A stretch of DNA of 64,000 nucleotides from Cornus controversa (Eukaryota; Streptophyta; Magnoliopsida; Cornales; Cornaceae). The stretch is from NCBI GenBank assembly GCA_026545225.1, contig CM048849.1, positions 7,900,041 to 7,964,040 on the forward strand, read 5' to 3'. The translations under genes were made by a program, and so were the position numbers. This document shows, one piece after another, positions 23,001 through 34,394 of this stretch. The notes beneath the pieces are model-generated. The model was not told where the DNA came from. It searched no databases and saw nothing but the letters and a program-made list of their open reading frames with translations. How positions within the stretch are numbered: position 1 is the stretch's first letter; the number at the start of each line of letters is the position of its first letter.

Positions 23001-23412
23001 TGGGAAGGAGGTAGTAGTATTCTTTCTCATTCTCGTTTTTCTTGATTTTTCGGACCACATTTCTGTTCAAGGAACAAATACAATATTTACAGGAAAAAGG
23101 TGTTTTGGTCTTAGCTTGGTACAACAATTGTCTTGAATATGTGAGAAAGAAGGGACATACCGATGATAATTATTCGAGTTTTCTTGTTGTCGGCTCCACC
23201 AATAGCTAGTAATTAAGAAAAATCAAACAAAAATAGTTAGCCTACTAATTCATATGTGGCATGCCTAGCTTGACACATATATATACATCACAAAGTAGTT
23301 AAGGATGCAAGGCTTGAGTTGAGCCATTTTTCAATATGTTTTTAGTATCATTACAGATTGATAATATATGTGTGCATAGATGAGAGGATATATATATATA
23401 TATATATATATA

Positions 23413-24140
23413 TATTGAGAATTGAGATTCTCACAAGTACGTACATATTACATTATATTGGTGTTTTTAGAGAAGAGTAATGCTACACGTCTCGAATAAA
23501 TATCACGAATTTTAACTTGAATCTATGTGGCAGGTGATATAGTCCATTATTTTAGGAGATAAAATTAAATGGTAAGTTATTATTGATGGATTCCCCCCAT
23601 ACATGGAGTCCCTATAGTATTATCACCAGCCACATAGATTCGAGTTAAAATTCGTAAAATAAAATTGTGACGTTTAGCATTTCTCTTTGGAGAATATATG
23701 GATATTCAAATCTATTAAGAAAATAAGAAAAGAAAATAAAATAAAATAAAAAGAAAAATGAAACAAAAGAAGAGGACTTTCATTTATTAGTACACTCACT
23801 CCTACTAATCAACAAAGGAATATTCATCTAGGTTGGATTAAACAATAAGCGTGAAAGAGAAAGTCTAGCATATCATAGTTGACATTTTGTTTTAGTTTAT
23901 TGGATTATCTATCTGAGCCAATTAATTATCCACTATATGGCAGAGACAGAGAGGGACACAATCAAGTTTGGAAAATAAAAAATAAAAAGCCAAAATGTGA
24001 TTGTCACATTTGCAAAATTTCTTTTTCCCTATCCATACAATGGAAAGTAAAGCAAAGAGTCTGGGGCCTGGTGAGTCTAGATAGCTTCCAGAGGCCAGGA
24101 AGACCATTCCAAATCGCCATGGTTGAATGATGGTGCCCAT
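23413..24140 (-). repeat. Upstream region duplicated from the WAK locus, copy 2, split by a MITE
   Basis: Same order of blocks as 20820-21150. The left part (GTGTTTTT.GAGAATAT and TACAT.TTA) is interrupted by the MITE at 23476-23684. No WAK coding sequence follows it on the left. Confidence 0.75.
23476..23684. mobile_element. MITE with about 56-bp terminal inverted repeats
   Basis: The left end AGTAATGCTACACGTC.. and right end ..GACGTTTAGCATTTCT are inverted repeats over about 56 bases. The best inner core is ACGAATTTTAACT.GAATC followed by TATGTGGC. It lies in a GTGTTTTT|GGAGAATAT site that is uninterrupted in the other copy at about 20851-20867, which is an empty-site comparison within the window. 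The superfamily is uncertain (possibly Mutator-like). Confidence 0.85.
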
Positions 24141-24597
24141 TGCCTAAGCTGATTGGTCACTGAATTTCCAGTCATCAGTGTCCATGTAAAGCAAACATCT
24201 TCATGCATAGAGAGGAATTAAGGACCTGATATGATATCCTCTATGATTACAGCATCCAACTCACAAGGAGGAGAAAGTCTGATGGACAATCACCCTCAAC
24301 AACCACATATATCTTTAAACAACTTGCAAAATTGCTTCTTTTTAAATATAACTTAATATACCATATATATATATATATATATATATATAATCATTAACCA
24401 TAACAAAAATAAGTGACAAAAAAATCAAGGGCTACACTTTTTCTATTCTATTCTATTCTGTTCTTTTCTTCTTCTTTTTTTTATTAATTATTTTTGTAAT
24501 TATTAAATTTCCAATGCATTGTTATGACTCGTGTGATTGATATTGAATCTCTCTTTTTTTTTTTTTTTTTTCATTTGATATTTTTGAAGGTCTAAAT
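24141..24597. other. Intergenic, low complexity
   Basis: A (TA)n tract at 24362-24389, T-rich runs, and no gene. Confidence 0.6.
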
Positions 24598-24599
24598 TT

Positions 24600-26131
24600 T
24601 ATTTTATTTATTATTATTTTTTTGGAAAGTTAAGTTGTATAAATTGTATTAATATTTACAACAGGCCTAAACTCATACATGAAGAGTTCACAATTGAGAA
24701 GGCCCAAACATGAGTAAAGCTAGGCACAGTCTAAGGCTTATTCCTAACACTGTTGCTGGCTAAACCATAATTCAAAAGGAGTCGTTAAGGCTCTGAGTAC
24801 TGATCCATACTGATCTACAACAATCCGGTGGCAAACTGAGGAGGCAAGCCTAAGCTAAAGCCTCTGGGATTCTGTCCGGCACGGCTCTGGCGGTGGTCTA
24901 ATAAAGGAAGCAGGAAGGTCCCATTCATTCACAACAATTCGTGCTCCATATGAGTCTTTGACATTCATTGAGGCAAGTCTGTTCCTTACCATGTCCACAA
25001 TGTTTCTCAGGAGTGTCGATTGTGATCCTTTTTTCTTTTTGAAAATTCTAGCATTACGCTCAGCCCATACTTTGTAAATGGTGGTGGATAGTACCAGCTT
25101 GCTGACAGCATTTTGGAGATTATCATATGCCCAATGGAAAGAAGCCCATGAGGTGAGTTATTCCCATAAGCTTGGAGCAATGTGGAAACAGCATTTTTCC
25201 TGAATGAAGGACCAAATTGGCTCTAAGAATGGACATGCAAAGAATAGAGGCAAAGCTGGCATACGTTTAAATCATGCCTTGTGCACCTCCTATCCATAGT
25301 TGCAAGACGTTTCTGAATAGCGAGCCATATTGTAACCTTGCATCTTGGAATTAAGAAGTTGTTCCATACAATATGATCCCATAGAACCTGAGGTTGGGGC
25401 TGTGAGAGCTATACCATAGTGTGTTTCATCGAGTGCAAGCCATTAGGAGAAGGAATCCACCAAGCAAGGTCTGGGTTGGAATTTGGAGGCTCGAGTAGAG
25501 CAAGTTTCGACAATTGATTAGTCAGAGAAAGTGGAAAGTTCCAACTGTTGATGATAGTTAGGGAAGAAACTTTTTGCCCCAATTGAATTGGTGAGTCTCG
25601 AATGAAGCCGGGGCTAACCCTATGCATAAAGGGGCCTCCGTTCACCCAGTTGTCCTCCCAAGAGAAGGTGCGATCTCCATTACCCACTCTCATCCTTATC
25701 ATAGACTTTGCAATGCCTCTTAGCTTTAGAATCTTCTTCTAGTTTGATGAGCCAACTTGTGGAATGTTGATGCTCTAGATGCACCTTCCTCTGATGAGTT
25801 GCACTCTCACCCAATGACACCAAATGTTACTCCTACTATTTGATAAAATGCACCATAGATGTTTAAGGTTTACTACCTTATTGAGTTTAATAATGTTGTG
25901 TAATCCCAAGCCCCCATTAGCCTTGGGTTGACACACTGCTGCCCATGCAACTTTTGCTCCTACACTATTGAGATCAGTAATTGTCCATAGGAAGTTCCTC
26001 AACACCTTGTTGATGTTAGTTAGCACAGATTTAGGGAGAATGAATAAGGTGCACCAATACAACATCATGCTATAAAGGACAGATTGTATCAACTAGATTC
26101 TCCCAGCATAGGATAGCAATTTAGATGTCCA
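24600..26131 (-). pseudogene. LINE 3' half: RT end and zf-RVT
   Basis: L1-type non-LTR retrotransposon relic on the - strand, 5'-truncated. From right to left: SKLLSYAGRI.LIQSVLYSM, LPKSVLTNINKVLRNFLW and KVAWAAVCQPKANGGLGLHN (the C-terminal thumb of the reverse transcriptase). Then come RVGNGDRTFSWEDNWVNGGP and a zf-RVT-like region (HIVWNNFLIPRCKVTIWLAI, RCTRHDLNVCQLC). There are several stops. The 3' end reads CAACTTAACTTTCC then an A-rich tail at 24600-24623, matching the AGCTTAACTTTC-poly(A) end of the LINE at 43127. It is interrupted at 26131 by the CACTA terminus. Confidence 0.85.
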
Positions 26132-26260
26132 CACTACAATAAATAGACTTTTTAGGAACAATCCTTCAGGGACAGTCAAAAAATCATCCTTAATGATCCT
26201 ATTTTTAGGCACGGTTAAATTGGACCATCCTTAATGATCTAGTTTTTGGGCATGGTAAGT
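26132..26260. mobile_element. CACTA left end (family 4)
   Basis: CACTACAATAAATAGAC begins at 26132 inside the LINE reverse-transcriptase relic. It is followed by repeated blocks such as ATCCTTAATGATC and TTTTTAGGCACGGT / TTTTTGGGCATGGT. The layout is that of a CACTA terminus with subterminal repeats. The partner could be the degenerate end at 33960 (CTACGATAAATA when inverted), but the subterminal repeats of the two ends differ. Confidence 0.7.
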
Positions 26261-26488
26261 TCAAACCTTTCCAAAAGGTCCAAAAATGATAGCGCGCCCA
26301 ATTTTCTTGTGCATAATTGTTTGGCGGGATATCAGATTTTTTTTATTTTGTCAAAACATATCAAAAGACTTTGTATCGATCTCATCACCCGCTCTCTCTC
26401 TCTCTCTCTCTACCATAATCGCTCATCAGATGTAGGAGTCTTTCTTGTGTTGTATCATACACCGAAAATCAGAGAGACTTGGTTAGTC

Positions 26489-27059
26489 ATGGGTGGTGAG
26501 ATGCGATACGAGATCAGCCAAAATACGTACATCAAACTCATTCTACATTCCCTAAAGCACAACACCTCCACCGTCAACGACGTCTTTCTCAGTTGCGTTT
26601 TCGACAGCGACAACAATTCCATCGTCGAAATCACTGACTTTGTCCCACTCTTCCACTCTCAGATCGGTATGCTTCCTCCCCTCGAGATCGCCCTAATTCA
26701 AGTCTCTACAGTACCTCTAATAATTTAAGTCTCAATCTTTAGATTTTCTTTTTACTAATTTGTTGTTTGAATTCTCAATTGGATGGAACAGATAGAGGAT
26801 TACTATGGTGCTCTAGGTTTGAATATTGTTGGTTATTGTCATGCCAATGAGAGATTCGATGATTTCGAGCTCAGTAATGTCACCAAGAACATAAGCGATC
26901 ACATATATCATTACTTCCTCCTAGTTGTTGTGCTTTTGGTACCTATTTCTTTTGCATTAATTTTTTGTGCTTAAACATATATATGTGTTTGTATTCTAGT
27001 TGGATAACAAGAAGCTTGAAGCTTTACCAAAGAGTAAGGAAAGGAGCCCTGTGATGCAG
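26489..27059 (+). pseudogene. ER membrane complex subunit 8/9 (EMC8/9) 5' gene fragment
   Basis: Three open exons with intact splice sites: 26489-26701 (71 codons, donor GTCTCT), 26792-26938 (49 codons, acceptor ACAG, donor GTACCT) and 27000-27059 (20 codons, donor GTGAGT). Together they give 140 residues without a stop. Key peptides are RYEISQN.YIKLILHSLKH, VPLFHS, LPPLEIALI, GLNIVGY.HANERFDD, KNISDHI and NKKLEAL.K.KERSPVMQ, the plant UPF0172/EMC8-9 pattern. Host proteins have roughly 60 more residues after VMQ. In its normal place the protein is a cytosolic MPN-fold subunit of the ER membrane insertase. Here the third intron runs into CACTA transposase sequence (from about 27574, opposite strand) and no final exon exists. 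It is most simply a gene fragment captured by a CACTA element. It differs from the family at YFLLVVVLL, where family members read YFPQAPILLL-like. Confidence 0.85.
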
Positions 27060-27506
27060 GTGAGTTTTACTTTTCTTAGCGGATTTGGTGTTATTCAGCT
27101 ATTGTGCAAAAGTTTCTTTTACTCTTCATTTGGATTGCGGATTTTCCATTAAAGGAAAAAAAAATGATTTACTTTTTTTGTTGGTTGGTTGCCATGGAAA
27201 ATAGGATGGAAACGAAAATATGAGAAGTGAAGGAGAAACTTTCAATTTTACATCTCATTTTCTTTTGCCCCCCTAATTTTTGAACTTCTTTTCAGGAATT
27301 ATTAATTTCTAAACTCATTTAAGAACTAAAAAATGTGAGAAATTATTTTTTCTTTATCTTTTCCTTTCCCTCTTTTTCGCTAAATTTACAAATAGAAAAG
27401 ACTTTATAGTTTGTGATTTGTTAATTGGTTCTATTTTCACCATGGTAATATGACAATTATTTAGTTGGGGGATATGGTCTACTAAAATTGGGCATCAACG
27501 AAAATC

Positions 27507-27577
27507 CTGGATTGAGGTTTGAATTGGTGTAATGTATGAATGTGGATTTCCTATCACCTGTTCTGGATTGAGGTTTG
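27507..27577. repeat. 15-bp repeat at the EMC8/9-transposase junction
   Basis: CTGGATTGAGGTTTG occurs at 27507-27521 and 27563-27577. The second copy runs into the point where homology to the + strand CACTA block (near 8060) begins. The 41 bases between look like filler. Confidence 0.85.
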
Positions 27578-29073
27578 TAAGTGTTACCCCAAACCCAAGC
27601 CCTCTCACTCTTCCTCGATGTTCTGAACCAAATACATGATTGATCGCATCGTCATGAATTCCTGAACTTTGAGTCGTTTGAGAATATGTCTTAATTATTT
27701 CCTAAAATTCCATATTTTAAACACACTCATTAGTAATTTAATATAATAAATATAAATGATTAACTTAAATTAAAAAAGAAGCATGTTACCACAGTCTCCT
27801 TGACTTGTTCATTTATGGGCTGACCATCCTTTCTCATATGCGCTTTAATCCACACATCCACCCTTGAAATGTTATTGGGCGTGTCAGACTCTTTTCTCTA
27901 CATACCCAAACATGCACATTTCAATTATTTGTACTACTAAATCACAAGAACTATGGTTAGCATTAAATAAGTGAAAAAAATAAACATTCATTATTACTAT
28001 TGAATCTTCTAATCGAGCATAGCCTAATCGGCTTGTTGTGTGTGGGGTAGTCATTTTGCTCCTCAATTCTTGTTTTTGTTATCTTTCTTTCTGTAAATAC
28101 AAAAAAGTTGCTAATTTATATATGTCATGAAAATATATATATATATGTATAATTAAAAAGTGCATATAAATACTCACAGCATGCTCCTCCGATAATCAAT
28201 TGGCAACAAACTCTTGCCACTCATCCACTGAATTTATATTATCGGGCTTCATTAAGGCAATGGCTCATCGATTATTTCTCATAAACAACACATTATTTGT
28301 TGTATTTGATTTGTGATTGCGCCACACCTTTCCCATCAATCCAAATGATACGCTTGCATGACAGTCTGCAACATCGAATCTTAGCTGCAAATATATATCA
28401 AGTTATCAAATAAATATCCTACTATCATAGGGAGAACATGTTTTTATTCTTCTAATAAAGAATCAGACACATCCTTCTACTAGCAAATTAGTAAAAATAA
28501 AATGCCTTTATAATATCCCATAATTCTTGTAATAGAGAATCAGGCACATCCTTCCAGCTCTTAATTGTTATGGGAACCCTCTCACGTGCTAGAACCCCAA
28601 GGCAAGAACTATACTTCTTACTATTATCACCAACTGGCTGCCCCTTTTCATTAAAATCCACAACTAGGCGCTCATTTGGTGTGGATGCTATCTTGTACAG
28701 TTGAGACTTTCCCCTACCCTTTCTTTTCTTTGTATTTGATGTAGCCTCAATGGAAGGTCCTTGAGAAGTAACAGGATCGGGTGAAACCCCACCAACTCTA
28801 AATTGATCGCCTGAAGGTGTCCTTGGAGAATTTGAACCCCCGTCAGAAATGCGTACAACTGAGGGTGTACATATCATTGCAGCCATAGCTGCTCGACGAT
28901 TTCGTTCTGCACGTGTCTCACACTGTCTAGATGACTTCATTCAAGTACATGCATTAAAAGAAGAAGAACATTAAAAATACACATGTTTAAAGTTGATACT
29001 TAAATCAAAACAATCAATTTAAGATAAAACAACATTAAGTAAGATTGATACTTACTTCAGGATGTTCAGACAT
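27574..29073 (-). pseudogene. CACTA second gene (Transposase_24/Ptta), 3'-truncated
   Basis: Close copy of the + strand relic at 6553-8060, read from 29073 (MSEHPE) leftwards. The second exon (28934 down to about 28506) contains RRAAMAAMICTPSVVRIS and ERLVVDFNEKGQPVG. Following exons carry ADCHAS/GKVWRNHKS-like, KQELRSKMTTPHTTSRLGYA and VDVWIKAHMRKDGQPINEQV, and end at GRVRGLGFGVT. The Trp of VDVWIKAH is TGG here, where the + copy has TGA. The coiled-coil and C-terminal exons are missing: sequence homology stops at about 27574, right before the EMC8/9 fragment. A CATGAATT-type block and flanking introns are also conserved, so this is a DNA-level copy. Confidence 0.85.
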
Positions 29074-29321
29074 AGTAAAACTCTTTAGATGACCAGTAAT
29101 CTTATCAAAGGAGTAATAATTCAGTTTATATTGGAGGCGCCACTATTGATTTAGAAAAAGAGCACCAGAAACAACATATTACCAATTTAAGAAGGAATTT
29201 AATGCAAATTTAGATAGGTACATAATCACAACCATTCAGTTTCATCAAAAAATATTCTACAAGTAACCAATTACAAACCAAAAAATATAACCAAGTAACC
29301 AAATACCCATTTGAAAATATT

Positions 29322-32300
29322 CTACAACGTTATGCCCTCACAATCAACTCGTACATGATGTTCGCCATCATCAAGAATTTCACATTCAAGTCTTGATATA
29401 TCTAATGAAGCATAAGGCATATAAGCATTCTCTTCAAAAGTGTCCAAGTCAATTTTGCCTCTTGGTGGTACTTTAAGTACTACATACCAACTTGACGTTT
29501 CAGTATCCCTAGAATAAAAGACTTGCTTAGTCTGTGACGCAAGGATAAATGGATCACTTTCAAATTGACTTTGACCTTTATGAAGGTTAACCAATGTAAA
29601 TCCATCTTCAACTTTGATGCCGTTTCTAGTATTTGCCCAGTCACAATGAAACAACGGTACTTGAAATGAGTAGTAGTCTAACAAAATTATACTTTCAGAA
29701 CACCATAGTAAGATATCCTTTCAACAACTTGATTTGTGTATCTTGCACTAGATCGACATATAGTTTCAGCTTCAACAGAAACACTACTATTCTGTGTGCT
29801 TCTCTCGACATCCTTGGTGTGAAATCGATGGCCATTCACAATATAACCAGAATAAGAAATTACATCATTCCTAGGCCCATTTGAAAGCCCCTTTAGCATC
29901 ATTGACACATTACTACTTGCATTAATCATGGTTTTGAACCATGAACTGAAGGTCTCCATGTGTTTCTTTTGTAGAGTGCTTTCATTCCTTGCACGACAGC
30001 TGTCCAAACCCTTGAGTTCCTCCACATGCTTTCTAATAAGAAAATAACATAGTTAAGTATTTTATTTTTCAATAATAGTTATAAATTAAAAAAATTTCGT
30101 ACCATCTTACTTTAAATATGGTTCCACCTCCTCATTGTTGAATAATACATAATGGTAAGCAATGGCTAACATGTCACTAGACATGGTTTTTGAAATTCCC
30201 TTAGAAAGTGGGCGTCCTCCTTCCATTGTTTCAGTTTCAATATCTTCAGTTTGAGAATGACGAACACCAATTTCAGCGACTTATTTCATGTGCTTGCTAC
30301 AAAATTGAATGCACTCTTCTACCAAGTACTTTTCTGTTATGTACCCCTCAGGTCTTGCTCGATTTTTAACATATCCTTTATAAACTTTCATCATCCTAAA
30401 TATAATGATAGAATTATATACATGTAAATTAAATAATATTTGTAATTGCATAACATATATAAAAGAATGTTATAAATAAATTACCTCTCAAATGGATACA
30501 TCCAACGAAATTGTACTGGTCCACATAAACGAGCTTCTCGTGCAATATGAATGGTAACGTGTACCATAATGTCGAAGAAAGACGGTGGGAAGAACCTTTC
30601 AAACATACATAAAGTTTCGACAATTTCATTTTCAATTTTTTCCAATTGATTCCTATCAATCACCCTTTGGCATATTTCATGAAAATACGCATATAGGCAA
30701 AATATAGCAATCCTCGAACCTTTTGGCAGTGTCTCGCGTAAAGCTACAGGCAACAATTGTTGCATAAGAACATGACAATCATGAGATTTTAGGCCACTAA
30801 TTTTGCACTCATCCAATGATACACATTGCCCAATATTTGAACTATAACCATCAGGTAACTTCAGCTGTTGTAACCTTTTACAAAATGATTGCTTCTCTTT
30901 CTTCGATAATGTATATGGTGTTGGTGGCAAGTAATTTTTTTTCCCTAACTCCTTTGGGTGCAAATCTCCCCTAATGCCCATTTGCTTTAAATCCATACGA
31001 GACTTTAGTCCATCCTTTGATTTTTCCTTTATATTCAATAGTGTGCCAAAAATACGCTCACAAACATTTTTTCAATGTGCATCACATCCAAATTGTGTCG
31101 GAGAGGTAACGCCTAACATAACAAGCAAAAAGAATTATTAGTAAGGAGTGTGAATTCCTCAAATAAAAAAAACATGACCACCGAAGATAAAAGTGAATTC
31201 AAATTGTGTACCTCCCAATATGGTAACTCAAAAAATATAGACTTTTTCTTCCATGGCCAAATGCTAGGTTTCTCTTCCTTCTTGCGCTTTTTACTTTTTT
31301 CCTGATTTTTACTTTTTCCCCATGTATTTTGAAAATCCTTAACGCCGCAAAAAATTTCTGAACCAGCTAATACTCTAGGTGGCCCCTTCATTTTTTCTTT
31401 TCCATCAAACCAAGTTTTCTTCTTTCTATATGGGTGATTGAATGGAAGAAATTGCCAACTACCCCTGAACACAGTCTTTCCACTAGATTTCAACCATTCA
31501 GAATATGTGTCTTTAACACACACTAGACAACCAAACTTACCTTTTGTTGCCTGGCCAGACAAATTAGAATAGGCTGGAAGATCATTGATTGTCCACATCA
31601 AAACCACCCTCAAATTAAACAAGGATTTAGTGAATGAATCATAAAGCTCAACACCTTTTTCCCATAATACTTTTAAATCTTCTAGTAGTGTCTCCAAATA
31701 CACATCAATGTCATTTCCTGGTTGTTTTGGTCCTAAGATTAACAACGTCAACATCATATTCTCTTTAGACATACAAAGCAACGGGTCAAAATTATATACT
31801 ACTAAAATCATAGGCCAACAACTATGTTTAGAGCTAAGGTCACCGAATGGATTGAACCCATCAGTTGCAAGGCCAAGCCTCAAATTTTGAGGATCTGATG
31901 CAAAACTCGGCCACTTTTTATCAATCAATTCCCATGCACATGAATCAACTGGATGCCGCATTTTTTTATCCCGACTTTTATGAGTTGAATGCCATAATAC
32001 TTGTTCAGCCTTTTCATTTGATCAAAATAATCGCCTAAATCTTGGTATTATTGGAAAGTACCGTAACACCTTAGCTGGAATCCCATTTTGAATTTTTTTA
32101 CTATGTTCATTCACTTTCCACCGTGAAGCACCACATTTTGGGCATGCAATTAGATTCTCATTTTATTTTCTAAAAAGACAACAATCATTGATACACGCAT
32201 GTATTTTTTCATACCCCAACTCAAATATCTTCAATAACTTCTTTGTTGCATTGATCCCCTCCGGAAGGTTATTATATGTTGGAAGCATATCACGAATAAT

Positions 32301-32717
32301 CTTAAGAAGCTCATCAAATCCAATATCCGATATATTATGAGCAGCTTTGTGCTTATATAAAGCAACTGTTGCTGACATAATTGTATACTTCGTGCAATTA
32401 GGATATAGAGGAGTTTCAGCCTTTTCCAATGCCTCTCTGAACTCAAACTCTCTACTTCCATAAGTGGGATTCGTTGTAGCATTTTCTTCACCATCAAAAT
32501 ACACATCTCTAAACATCTCATACATTCCAGGCATTTCCACACCATCTTCAGTACCTTCATTTTCTACATATGTAATCCGATTCTCTCCATGAAAGGCCCA
32601 TACAGTATAAGTAGAATCCATTCCATTGATCACTAAGTGCTCGTACACCGTATTAAAATGTTGATATTGTGAGTTTAAACAATGTTTATAGGGGCATATA
32701 ATCTTAGCTGGATTCAT
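29322..32717 (-). pseudogene. CACTA transposase TNP2-type, full-length but decayed
   Basis: Longest transposase relic in the window. From right to left: 32717-32163, N-terminal region (ENRITYVENEG, YPNCTKYTIMSATVALYKHK, LLKIIRDMLP), with a TAA at about 32163 before IACPKCGASRWK. Then comes a TGA at about 32035. Next is the Transposase_21 core 31961-31113 (MRHPVDS.AW..ID, LGLATDGFNPFG, HSCWPMILVVYN, DVYLETLLEDLKVLWEKGVE, GQATKGKFGCLVC). A one-base deletion near 31068 in the A-run of HIEKN shifts the frame. DUF4218 is at 31038-30481 (LKSHDCHVLMQQLLPVALRE, IVETLCMFERFFPPSFFDIM). DUF4216 exons follow to 29322, with a stop after KHMK near 30282 and a one-base deletion near 29690. The gene lies upstream of the TNPA-like gene on the same strand. 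Confidence 0.9.
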
Positions 32718-33962
32718 GCATTACGTTGGGCCCAATTGGAAAATTTATGTGCTCCATTTAAATACTCCGTTGAAGCTCTACAATTGGAAAGTCAAAATTT
32801 TCATTATGATAAGAATGACAGGTATAATGTCTAAATTGTTATGGGTAAGGTTATTTAGGTTATAATAACCTATTATGAAGGTGCATCCAGCCTTTATCCA
32901 TGTCTCCTTGCTAATTTATTCAACAATTGGCAACTACTAGTAGAAGTGACCAATAAACCTAAACAAGGTTCATCGTGAAACAAATGACAAAATGTAGGGC
33001 ATAGAAAAAATCCTCTGAGGAAAATATCAACTCGAAACTGCATACAGAAAATAATATGGACAGTTCAATTCACTGCCTAACTGAAGTCTTTGGAAATTAC
33101 CACATATAGAATTCACTTCTAGATAACTAGTTTTATAAAAAATGAAGCATACAAACCTGTTATGAAAGTGAAAACTATAACTTATAAAGTAAAATAAGAA
33201 AGTTAGAGTCAAAAGTGTCACTAATCAAAACAGAGGGGAAAACAATCATAATACTTCCACTTAAAACATAATGTTCAACAAAAAGGAAGTGACTATGAAC
33301 TCAAACCTATTCGACCAATTTGGGGGAAAAGTGGGGTTAGGGTTTGACAGTTTGAACAATCATTTGAAAATTGAAAAGGAAGAAAAAAGATAGAAGAAAT
33401 TGAAAACCGAAAATCACACACATAAATAGAAAGTGTACATATACGTGTGTACATAGAGAGAGATGGGAGATAAATAAGAACTAACCGTCGAGGCATACAA
33501 TGTCGAGAGATTGAACATGACTATAATCAAATAGCGGTTTGAGTTCTTCTATCAATTCCTCCTGCAAAATAGAAATTTAGGAATTAATTTTCAAAAACAA
33601 GAGAGAAATATTCAACTAAAAATTAGGATATCAATGGTACGATGCTCGATAAAAATATATCGGTCATGGCTTGATGAACATGAAGAAAAAATTCTGACAA
33701 GAAATCGAAAAAGGAAACCGTTTCTAAAAATCGACAAACTCAATGGGAGAGTCACTCAGTAGTAAATGAGCGCAAGTGGTTTAATTGGCAAAATATTCCC
33801 TTTATAAATTTTAGCTTTTACCTGTGCTCATTTTTTTTTTTGCGCTGGCGAAACATATCTACTAACACTTCGTTTCTGTGCGTTGTTGAAACTTATCTTT
33901 TACCAGCGCTTTCTATGCAAAGAAGCTTCACCCCTTTGACATCTCTAGTATTTATCGTAGGA
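32718..33962 (-). mobile_element. CACTA upstream region and degenerate terminus (family 3-like)
   Basis: Non-coding side of the transposase block. At its right edge (33770-33960) are repeats GAAACTTATCTTTTACCAGC, GCGCTGGCGAAACATAT and TGTGCGTTGTTGAAACTTAT. The first is the exact inverse of the array after 16900. It finishes AGTATTTATCGTAGGA, which resembles ..TTTCTCGTAGTG with the last bases changed. I read this as the 5' end of the element carrying the - strand transposase genes. Confidence 0.65.
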
Positions 33963-34390
33963 TTAGAGTCCCACACTTCCTACCCTCCTAAGTCCTGAGA
34001 GAGAGATGTTAACCCCCCAAATCCCAGATATACTAAAAATAAAATGGCAAACAACAATGGAGCCAAACAATTAATGATCACCCAACATGTGACCAATCTA
34101 GTTATTTTAGAATTCACTAGGCTTTTAGCTACTGTCTTCTTCCTACGTATGAGCATCCTTTTAGCACTCTGGGTCCTATATGCTGGATGTCTATCATTCA
34201 AGTAGTCCTGCACAATCGCAATTGCCATCATCTGTCTCATATTACAAAGAAATCTAGGAGTGAAAATGAAGGAAATTAATGGTTAGATAGATTTAAATTA
34301 AGCTCTTTTCCTGATAATTTTTATTAAAAAAAAACCAATTTAATGATAAGCTGGATAGGTTGCCTTTATTGATCGTCGTCTACCTTACCC
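33963..34390. other. Intergenic, unassigned
   Basis: A - strand frame at 33980-34240 (86 codons, with KRMLIRRKKTVAKSL and a hydrophobic segment) has no family I recognise. At 34341-34362 a block GATAAGCTGGATAGGTTGCC duplicates sequence found in the LINE ORF1 at about 34589, hinting at a second LINE fragment. Confidence 0.4.
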
Positions 34391-34394
34391 TGTA

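Noticed and set aside
26132-33962. One complete 7.8-kb CACTA element
   Set aside because: The right tip reads TAGGA instead of TAGTG, flanking triplets do not match, and the two subterminal arrays differ. I list the ends separately.
16776-33962. One 17-kb CACTA element joined by the shared AGCGCTGGTAAAAG array
   Set aside because: The copia RNase H cut at 16775 does not continue after 33962, and another terminus (26132) lies between. They are more likely two members of one subfamily.
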